In this document: piece by piece, positions 1 to 6,100 of the stretch | Layout: each line of letters opens with the position of its first letter | How positions within the stretch are numbered: position 1 is the stretch's first letter | Source of the DNA: a virus | Length of the DNA: 28,452 nucleotides | Virus record (IMG/VR): IMGVR_UViG_3300044742_000150 | Coordinates: 1 to 28,452 of that record | Direction: 5' to 3' (one strand) | Position numbers and translations under genes: made by a program | Notes under the pieces: generated by a model | What the model was told of the DNA's origin: nothing | Database searches by the model: none | What the model saw: the letters and a program-made list of their open reading frames with translations, nothing else

Positions 1-1
1 A

Positions 2-40
2 ATATCGATGCACAACTATAGGCGCAGGCGCACGGGTTAA
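2..40 (+). CDS. Possible 3' end of an upstream gene (partial)
   Basis: A reading frame open from the window edge ends in TAA at 38-40, three bases before the ATG of the first full gene. It encodes only about twelve residues and ends in an arginine-rich stretch (R-R-R-R-T-G). The tight spacing matches the operon style seen downstream, so it could be the tail of a preceding phage gene; the terminase would be expected somewhere upstream. Nothing in so short a piece identifies a family. Confidence 0.3.
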   Translation: MSMHNYRRRRTG

Positions 41-43
41 TCG

Positions 44-2323
44 ATGCAATATCTCAAACAATCAACGGCTACTACAATCGCGATCGGGCCATTTCTGGAC
101 GACACGGATGGGAAAACTCCCGAAACCGGCCTGACGATCTCGCAAGCTGACGTCATCCTGAACAAGCACAATTCTACTACGTTCGCGCAGAAGAACGATG
201 CGACGAGCGCGACGCATCGTTCGAACGGCTGGTATACGGTACCGATCGACACCACGGACACGAACACGCTCGGCCGCTTGGTTGTGGCGATCACGGAAAC
301 CGGCGCACTGCCTGTGTGGCACACATTCGAGGTGCTTGCGGCGAACATCTATGATTCGCTGGTGGGCGGCGGTGCCAATCTCAAGATTGACGTCGAGACG
401 ATCAAGACACAGACCGTGACGGCAGCTGGTGCCGTGACGGTGCTGGCAAGTGTGGGAACTGCGGCTACGAGCACGGCGCAGACGGGTGATTCCTTTGTGC
501 GCATTGGTGCTCCCGCGGGTGCGAGCGTGAGCGCTGACGTCGCGGCGGTCAAGGCCGATACGGCGGCGATCAAAACCAAGACGGACTTTCTACCGAGCGC
601 GACTGCGGGAGCTGCTGGCGGCGTGTTCATCGCCGGGACCAATGCCGCGACGACGATCACGACCGCGCTCACAGCAAACATCACGGGCAACTTGAGCGGC
701 TCAGTCGGCAGCGTGACGGCAGCCGTCACCGTTGGGACCAATAACGATAAGACGGGCTATGGTCTGAGCGGTGCAGCTGTTCAAGCGATCTGGGATGCGC
801 TGACCTCTGCGTTGACGACGGTCGGAAGCATCGGGAAAAAGCTTGCCGACTGGGTAATCGGCACTGCGCAGACAGGCGATTCTTTCGCACGACTTGGCGC
901 ACCTGTTGGCGCTTCAATCAGCGCGGATGTAGCTGCGGTCAAGGCCGCGATCGTGACGGTTCAAGCCGACACGGACGATATTCAGACGCGGCTACCGGCG
1001 GCGCTGGTTTCTGGGCGCATAGATGCGAGCGTGGGCGCGGTCGCCGCAAGCGCCATCACATCCGCCGCGATCGCCACGGACGCCTTTACTGCGGCCAAGT
1101 TCGCCGCTGACGCGAAAACCAAGCTGCGTTCGATCGTGAGCGGAACGGCGCAGAGCGGATCGACCACGACGCTCGTTGACACGGCGCGCACCGAGGCTGA
1201 CACCGATTACTGGAAGGGCTGCATCATTCTCGTTACGAGCGGCTCGAGTGCGGGAGAGGCCCGCTTGATTACCGTGTTTGATGCTGCGACCGACACGCTT
1301 ACGTTTGCGCCTGCGCTGACGCAAGCAATCAGCACGAACACGTATGAGATTCTGCCTGGCGCGCGCGCTGATGTCGGCCTCTGGAATGGCACGCTGCCGA
1401 ACGTGCTTTTGAGCGGACGAGTTGATGCCAGTGTGGGCAGCTATCCTGGCAACTCTCCTCAGACTGGCGATTCCTTTGCACGGCTTGGTGCGCCTGCTGG
1501 CGCGTCCGTGAGCGCAGACGTGGCCGCCGTGAAAGCAGACACCGCTGCAACTCTTACGGCAGTTGACACCGAGGTCGCCGCAATCCTCGCGGCGGTCGAC
1601 ACGGAAGTCGGAGCCATCAAGACAAAGACCGATTTCTTACCAAGCGCGACAGCTGGTGCAGCTGGTGGATTGTTCATTGCTGGAAGCAACGCAGCAACGA
1701 GTATCACGACCGCGCTCACGGCGAATGTCATTGGCAACGTGACGGGCAATCTCAGTGGTTCGGTGGGTAGCGTTACTGGCGCCGTGGGTAGCGTGACTGC
1801 CGCGGTGACGGTAGGAACAAACAACGACAAGACTGGGTATGGCTTGAGCGCGGCCGCGGTGCAGGCAATCTGGGATGCGCTCACCAGCGCATTTACTACG
1901 GCTGGCAGCATTGGCAAGAAGCTGGCCGACTGGGTGCTTGGCAGCGACAACAAAGTGATTCTCTCGAACAACGCACATACCGGCGCGGTGATTCCGACGG
2001 TGACAACGGTAACGACCACGACGACCACGACCAATTTGACAAATGCGCCGACCGCGGGCGATCTTACGGCAACGATGAAAACGAGTGTGAAGACACAGGT
2101 AACTGATGCGCTCGCGGTCGACACTTACGCAGAACCAAGCGCGCCGCCTGCTGCCACGGCGACGCTGAAGGACAAGGTTGGATGGATGGCGGCGCTTTCG
2201 CGGAACAAGATCACGCAGACAGCGACAACTCAGCTGCTGCGCAATGACGGAGACGCTGCAACGATCGGGACAAGTACTCACAGCGACGACGCGACAACTC
2301 ATATTCGCGGGAAGTTTGCGTAA
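44..2323 (+). CDS. Large repeat-rich phage fibre / virion appendage protein
   Basis: This 759-residue protein has the architecture of phage fibres. Residues 1-110 form a beta-rich head that begins MQYLKQSTATT and ends with the NIYDSLVGG motif, which I recognise from many uncharacterised metagenomic phage fibre proteins. Residues 146-640 are Ala/Thr/Val/Gly-rich with internal duplications. QTGDSF..GAP.GAS units start at residues 146, 276 and 473, and a ~100-residue module recurs at 175-273 and 524-633. A threonine run follows at about 653-664. The C-terminal ~65 residues (RNKITQTATTQLLRNDGDAATIG...SDD.TT) look like the conserved trimerisation or tip domain of such fibres. It probably adsorbs to a host surface. 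Its position before the portal leaves open whether it is a tail fibre or a head fibre. The next gene starts inside its stop codon (TAATG). Confidence 0.7.
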   Translation: MQYLKQSTATTIAIGPFLDDTDGKTPETGLTISQADVILNKHNSTTFAQKNDATSATHRSNGWYTVPIDTTDTNTLGRLVVAITETGALPVWHTFEVLAANIYDSLVGGGANLKIDVETIKTQTVTAAGAVTVLASVGTAATSTAQTGDSFVRIGAPAGASVSADVAAVKADTAAIKTKTDFLPSATAGAAGGVFIAGTNAATTITTALTANITGNLSGSVGSVTAAVTVGTNNDKTGYGLSGAAVQAIWDALTSALTTVGSIGKKLADWVIGTAQTGDSFARLGAPVGASISADVAAVKAAIVTVQADTDDIQTRLPAALVSGRIDASVGAVAASAITSAAIATDAFTAAKFAADAKTKLRSIVSGTAQSGSTTTLVDTARTEADTDYWKGCIILVTSGSSAGEARLITVFDAATDTLTFAPALTQAISTNTYEILPGARADVGLWNGTLPNVLLSGRVDASVGSYPGNSPQTGDSFARLGAPAGASVSADVAAVKADTAATLTAVDTEVAAILAAVDTEVGAIKTKTDFLPSATAGAAGGLFIAGSNAATSITTALTANVIGNVTGNLSGSVGSVTGAVGSVTAAVTVGTNNDKTGYGLSAAAVQAIWDALTSAFTTAGSIGKKLADWVLGSDNKVILSNNAHTGAVIPTVTTVTTTTTTTNLTNAPTAGDLTATMKTSVKTQVTDALAVDTYAEPSAPPAATATLKDKVGWMAALSRNKITQTATTQLLRNDGDAATIGTSTHSDDATTHIRGKFA
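479..1537 (+). repeat. Three copies of a ~26-residue coding repeat in the first fibre
   Basis: The unit QTGDSF(V/A)R(I/L)GAP.GAS(V/I)SADVAAVKA is encoded at about 479-556, 869-946 and 1460-1537, at fibre residues 146, 276 and 473. The protein copies are nearly identical while the DNA copies differ mostly at third positions. This indicates old duplications kept by selection on the protein rather than recent copying. Confidence 0.8.
566..1942 (+). repeat. Duplicated ~100-residue fibre module
   Basis: The segment from KTKTDFLPSATAGAAGG to GSIGKKLADWV(I/L)G occurs at 566-862 and again at 1613-1942. The second copy carries about ten extra residues of the GNVTGNLSGSVGSV type, so the copies differ in the length of the Gly/Val repeat. 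A related KTD.LPSA..GAAGGLFIAG.NAAT segment is also found in the second fibre gene near 3748-3822, which points to module exchange among fibres. Confidence 0.8.
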
Positions 2324-3216
2324 TGGCGATAGACACGGCAGCAAAACGCAAGAGCTGCATTGGCATTGCAGCGCCATGGAATCGGACGGGCGTGATCCCG
2401 GATGGCTCGAACCTTTCTGCGGCTCAGCGGCTGCACGCGGACTATCTCTACTCCGGTATCCCGTCGAGCGCACCTGGCGGCGTGACTCTCATGGCAATGG
2501 AGCGGTCGAAGTTTCGACGGGTGTTCGGTCGGATCTTTGGCAGGGTAAACTAGCATGTGGGCATTAAAACAAAGTACCGCTCTAACGGTTCAAGTCTTTG
2601 TCCACGACGCTAACGGCGATGGCATTACAGGCATTGCCGACGGTTCTTTTACAAAGCGAATCAGCAAAGGCGCGGGCGCCTGGGGCGCCATGACGGTCAC
2701 GATCACGGAAGGGGAAGCGGGCTGGTATTTCCTTCCGTTGTCCACAACGCACACCGACACGCTTGGCATGCTCGCCGTGTCGCTTTCGGCTTCTGGCGCC
2801 AAGCGCGTGAACCTGCAATGGCCCGTGAGCGCGCGCGTTCTCGATGACCTCGCAACCGGAGCACAGGCCACGGCGATTCAGGCCGATACGGACGACATAC
2901 AGACGAGGCTGCCGGCGGCGCTCGTGAGCGGGCGCATGGACTCGAGCACGGGCGCGATGGCAGCAAGCGTTGTGACGGCCACGGCAATTGCTGCCGACGC
3001 GATCACTGCGGCCAAGGTCGCTAGCGACGTGAGCGACGAGATCGCTGCCAAGATCCTGGTAACGCCAGCGCAAAAAGTCGCCACGGACGCGAGCGGTTTT
3101 GTGACCGCGAATCTCAACGGCGATCTCACGGCGACCATGAAGACGAGCGTCACGACCGCGGCGACCGCGGCAACACCAGTTGCTGCCAGCGTTACTGGCG
3201 CCGTGGGTAGCGTGAC
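1769..3216 (+). repeat. 29-nt identical direct repeat shared by the two fibre genes
   Basis: Positions 1769-1797 and 3188-3216 are identical over 29 bases and encode the same S-V-T-G-A-V-G-S-V-T peptide in both fibres. Since most other repeats here differ at third positions, this exact match stands out as a possible recombination or recent conversion site between the paralogous fibre genes. Confidence 0.6.
2323..2553 (+). CDS. Small fibre-associated protein (partner of first fibre)
   Basis: This 76-residue protein begins MAIDTAAKRKSCIGIAAPW. I recognise that opening, together with P-D-G and YSGI motifs, from short genes that follow fibre genes in many phage genomes; their function is not known. 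The ATG lies inside the TAA of the fibre (TAATG), so translation is almost certainly coupled. The C-terminus is basic (RSKFRRVFGRIFGRVN). Its N-terminus resembles the product at 4261-4533 (IDTA.KR...IG......P DG), making the two a paralogous pair, each behind a fibre. A role as a chaperone, adaptor or tip subunit of the fibre is inference from position. Confidence 0.6.
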   Translation: MAIDTAAKRKSCIGIAAPWNRTGVIPDGSNLSAAQRLHADYLYSGIPSSAPGGVTLMAMERSKFRRVFGRIFGRVN

Positions 3217-4264
3217 GGCAGCTGTGACCGTTGGCACGATCAACGCCAACGCGCTCAACGCGGCGGCGATTGCTGCTGGAGCCATCACGGCTGCCAAGTT
3301 CGCCGCTGGAGCCATCGACGCTGCCGCGTTCGCCCAGGCGGCCGCTGACAAGGTCTGGGCCACAGCAGTGCGCGCGCTCACGGACAAGGCCGGGTTCTCA
3401 CTCAGCCAGTCTTTTCCAGCCAACTTTGCAGACCTGGCCATCGCGGTCACGACGGGGCGCGTCACGGTCGGCACCAACACGGACAAGACCGGTTATGGGC
3501 TCACGTCGGGAGAGGAAGACGCGATCGTTGACAAGGTGTGGGACGAGCTACTTTCGGGTCACGTGGTCGCCGGTAGCGCTGGCGCAACGCTCGCGGGCGC
3601 GGGTAGTGCGGGCGATCCATGGACGACATTGCTACCTGGTGCGTATGGCGCAGGTACAGCCGGCAAGATCGTGGGAGACAATATCAACGCCACGATCGCG
3701 AGTCGGGCGCCGGAGGCCGGCGGCAACGTCGCAGCGATCAAGGCGAAGACTGACAACTTGCCGAGTGCTGTACCAGGTGCCGCGGGTGGGCTGTTCATTG
3801 CCGGAACCAACGCGGCAACGTCAGTCAATATTACTGGGAATGTGACGGGAAATCTCTCGGGCTCGGTCGGTTCCGTTACCGGCGCTGTTGGCTCTGTCAC
3901 GGGAAACGTTGGAGGTAGTGTCAATGGGTCTGTCGTTGGTTCTGTCGGCTCTGTTGCTGGCAATGTGTTTGGGAATGTTATTGGAACCATTGGTGGCCTG
4001 GCTGCTCAGGCGAAGACCGAAGTCAACGCGGAAGTCGCAGACGTCGTGAAGATCGACACGATTCCAGATCGTGCAGTTGCAGTGCCACCAGCAACACCAA
4101 CGTTCGAGCAAGCGCTTTCTTATATCTATCTCGATGCGATCTCGAAAAAGGTGCTCAATTCGACCACGGGCAAGAAGCAACTCTTCAACAAGGCAGGTGT
4201 CAAGATCGCCGAGGGCAACGCGACTGATGCGGCTGGCGTTGCCACGGTGGAGGCGCTTGCGTGA
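2555..4264 (+). CDS. Second repeat-rich fibre / virion appendage protein
   Basis: This 569-residue protein is organised like the first fibre. Residues 1-100 form a beta-type head (MWALKQSTALTVQVFV, with T.TDTLG matching TDTNTLG upstream). An Ala/Thr-rich shaft follows, with QADTDDIQTRLPAALVSGR at about 109-127, nearly identical to the first fibre. Residues 425-482 form a striking run of short Gly-x-Val-x repeats (GNVTGNLSGSVG...GNVFGNVIGTIG), a likely beta-helical or triangular fibre shaft. The C-terminal ~80 residues (AEVADVVKIDT...ISKKVLNSTTGKKQLFNKAG...DAAG) correspond to the tip domain of the first fibre. It starts one base after the preceding stop, and its own stop overlaps the GTG of the next gene. 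Confidence 0.7.
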   Translation: MWALKQSTALTVQVFVHDANGDGITGIADGSFTKRISKGAGAWGAMTVTITEGEAGWYFLPLSTTHTDTLGMLAVSLSASGAKRVNLQWPVSARVLDDLATGAQATAIQADTDDIQTRLPAALVSGRMDSSTGAMAASVVTATAIAADAITAAKVASDVSDEIAAKILVTPAQKVATDASGFVTANLNGDLTATMKTSVTTAATAATPVAASVTGAVGSVTAAVTVGTINANALNAAAIAAGAITAAKFAAGAIDAAAFAQAAADKVWATAVRALTDKAGFSLSQSFPANFADLAIAVTTGRVTVGTNTDKTGYGLTSGEEDAIVDKVWDELLSGHVVAGSAGATLAGAGSAGDPWTTLLPGAYGAGTAGKIVGDNINATIASRAPEAGGNVAAIKAKTDNLPSAVPGAAGGLFIAGTNAATSVNITGNVTGNLSGSVGSVTGAVGSVTGNVGGSVNGSVVGSVGSVAGNVFGNVIGTIGGLAAQAKTEVNAEVADVVKIDTIPDRAVAVPPATPTFEQALSYIYLDAISKKVLNSTTGKKQLFNKAGVKIAEGNATDAAGVATVEALA

Positions 4265-4533
4265 TCGACACCGCAACGAAACGCTACTCGCTCATCGGCG
4301 TGCTACCCGTCCCGGACGGGGCCATTACCGACGGCGAGAAATACGGCTTTCTCGGGGAGTATGCTGGCGACACGTGGCCATTGCCACCAAGCGGTATTTG
4401 GTTCGCAACGTTGTCTGTAACTGCTGACGTGCTTCCGTCGCCGCTCGCCCTTACGCTGGATTCGCAGCCGGGGGCCCTGACCGTGATCGCCGACAAGCTG
4501 ATTTCAACTCTCGATGTCGTGGTGGATGGATGA
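4261..4533 (+). CDS. Small fibre-associated protein (partner of second fibre)
   Basis: This 90-residue product starts at a GTG that overlaps the stop of the second fibre (GTGA), so it is probably coupled to it. It begins MIDTATKRYSLIGVLPVPDG, aligning with the small protein behind the first fibre (MAIDTAAKRKSCIGIA...PDG), and has the same Y.GFLGEYAG-type middle. The C-terminal half (LALTLDSQPGALTVIADKLISTLDVVVDG) is beta-prone and absent from the first partner. I know the family only as short genes beside phage fibres. Function is unknown. Confidence 0.55.
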   Translation: MIDTATKRYSLIGVLPVPDGAITDGEKYGFLGEYAGDTWPLPPSGIWFATLSVTADVLPSPLALTLDSQPGALTVIADKLISTLDVVVDG

Positions 4534-4542
4534 GACGCCGCA

Positions 4543-5700
4543 ATGAATAGATTGGTTACTTCTAGCGCGACTCCGATTGATACGCTTTCGCTTGTTGCGA
4601 TTAGCTTCTATTCGCGGCCAGGAAATGCGCTGTGTTATTCCGAGCGAAACGGCATTCGACCATGGGCACACTACACACTCGACACGGAAGGCGGGTCGTT
4701 CACATCGCTAGCGCTGGATGGCTCCCGCTTGCCACATATTTCTTATCACGTTGGGACTGAGCTGTCCTCGCTGGCGGGCGAAGGCGATGGAAGCGAGCTG
4801 CGCTATTGTCGATTTACCGGCACATCTTGGGTCACGGAGACGGTCGATCGCTCGAGCAACTATGTTCCCGTGGCAAATGTCGGAGTCGAGGGCGGGATTG
4901 CATTGGGAGCAGATGGCATTCCATGCGTTGCTTATCGTTCTTATGATTACAACCACGGCGGGCTCAACGCGGTCATGTTCGCCGTCAAGAACGGTGTTGC
5001 CTGGGACCGAACGACCATTGCTGGCGCGGACGTCGGATCGTTCGGCGACTTCAACCAGGGTGCCGGCGCAATTCCGCTAGTGGACGCCTCTGGCTCTTAT
5101 CGCGTGATCTATACCGCGGATGTCGACGGCCGCGCATTGATGACCTGGTTTCGTGGCCCAGAGGGTGACTCGACCAGGGTCATCGCGCGCGCGGATATTG
5201 ACGGACTCTCGCAGGGCTTTCTGCACTGGCCAGCCGCGGTCATGGCCAATGGTGTGCCGCATGCCTCCTATGGCGACGTCATTCCCTTCGGTGCGCCGGC
5301 AACGCTCGACAACCTCAAGCATGCGCGGCGTTTGGATACCGGGGCGTGGCAGGCGGAGACCATCGACGGATCGGACAAGGTCGGCCAGTTTTCCTCGATC
5401 GCCGCTGATCCACATACGGGCCAGATTGCCATCTCTTATTTCGATCGGACGACAGAGACTGTCCGAGTCGCGCGGCAGTCTGGGCAAACATGGATTATCG
5501 ATGATATCGACCAGGTGGACACCTCTTTTTGCCAGACGTCAATCGCGTGCGACGGAGCCGGCGGCATCCATGTCAGCTACTACTCGGCGCGTGCGCCAGG
5601 GCTGATGCATGCCTGGCGCAGAACGTTTGGCGGCTGGACGATTGAGACGGTGGCTATGGGCACGGACGTCGGCCTTTACAGCTCTATCGAGGCACTCTGA
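4543..5700 (+). CDS. Seven-unit beta-propeller-like protein (sialidase-type repeats)
   Basis: This 385-residue protein is built of about seven repeats of roughly 50 residues. Their consensus is S(I/L)A.D..G.P.(I/V)SYY....L.(Y/H)A.......W..ETVD....VG, clearest at AVMANGVPHASYGD, SSIAADPHTGQIAISYFD and TSIACDGAGGIHVSYYS. The chain starts in mid-repeat (LSLVAISFYSRPG) and ends with VGLYSSIEAL, which would complete that first repeat. This is the usual velcro closure of a propeller. Such repeats are known from sialidase/BNR-like and other bacterial surface proteins. No catalytic residues can be assigned, so a binding role on the virion, such as a glycan or receptor, is inference. No signal peptide is visible. 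It precedes the next gene with a TGATG overlap. Confidence 0.6.
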   Translation: MNRLVTSSATPIDTLSLVAISFYSRPGNALCYSERNGIRPWAHYTLDTEGGSFTSLALDGSRLPHISYHVGTELSSLAGEGDGSELRYCRFTGTSWVTETVDRSSNYVPVANVGVEGGIALGADGIPCVAYRSYDYNHGGLNAVMFAVKNGVAWDRTTIAGADVGSFGDFNQGAGAIPLVDASGSYRVIYTADVDGRALMTWFRGPEGDSTRVIARADIDGLSQGFLHWPAAVMANGVPHASYGDVIPFGAPATLDNLKHARRLDTGAWQAETIDGSDKVGQFSSIAADPHTGQIAISYFDRTTETVRVARQSGQTWIIDDIDQVDTSFCQTSIACDGAGGIHVSYYSARAPGLMHAWRRTFGGWTIETVAMGTDVGLYSSIEAL

Positions 5701-6092
5701 TGGCTCAGCTTGTCATAGAAGTTCAGAAGCGCCGCGACAAGATCTACGAAATCACAGTGCGTGACAGTGTCGGCGTTGTTGTCAATCTGACCGGTGCGTC
5801 GGCGAAGCTGTCGATTCGACTCGAGGAGAACGAGCCGACCGTCATCAAGACCTATTCCACGACGCCAAGCGGTAGCGAAGGCACAATTAACATCACCGAC
5901 CCTACTGGCGGCAAATTGCAAGTGCTGTTCGATGATACAGACTTTGCTGCCCAAGTGATCCCGAAAGGCAAGACTGGGGTTGAATGGCGCTGGGATCTTC
6001 TCGTCGTGACGAGTGCCGGCACGCGTCTTGACTCGCGCAATGCAAGTGACTACGTGCACCGCTTCTTGCTCAAAACTTCGATCACGGATTGA
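5700..6092 (+). CDS. Small beta-rich structural protein, BppU N-terminal-like
   Basis: This 130-residue protein has the pattern of BppU-N / DUF2479-type domains found at the base of phage fibres. It opens with a beta start (LVIEVQKRRDKIYEITVRD), then V.NLTGAS.KLSIR, then GSEGTINITDPTGGKLQVLF and a final EWRWDLLVV. Those domains attach receptor-binding proteins to baseplates in some siphoviruses. The assignment rests on pattern and length only. Its ATG overlaps the stop of the propeller gene, so it is probably translated together with it. It is the last gene before the portal and could anchor the upstream appendages to the virion. Confidence 0.45.
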   Translation: MAQLVIEVQKRRDKIYEITVRDSVGVVVNLTGASAKLSIRLEENEPTVIKTYSTTPSGSEGTINITDPTGGKLQVLFDDTDFAAQVIPKGKTGVEWRWDLLVVTSAGTRLDSRNASDYVHRFLLKTSITD

Positions 6093-6100
6093 TATTGACC

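Noticed and set aside
1637-2473. Long minus-strand frame of 278 codons opposite the first fibre
   Set aside because: It is the shadow of a GC-rich, repetitive coding gene; its translation is Arg/Ser/His/Cys-rich with no recognisable motif, and the + strand gene has clear fibre modules.
1769-3216. CRISPR-like repeat because of an exact 29-base direct repeat
   Set aside because: There are only two copies 1.4 kb apart, both inside coding frames of paralogous fibre genes; no regular spacing or spacer structure.
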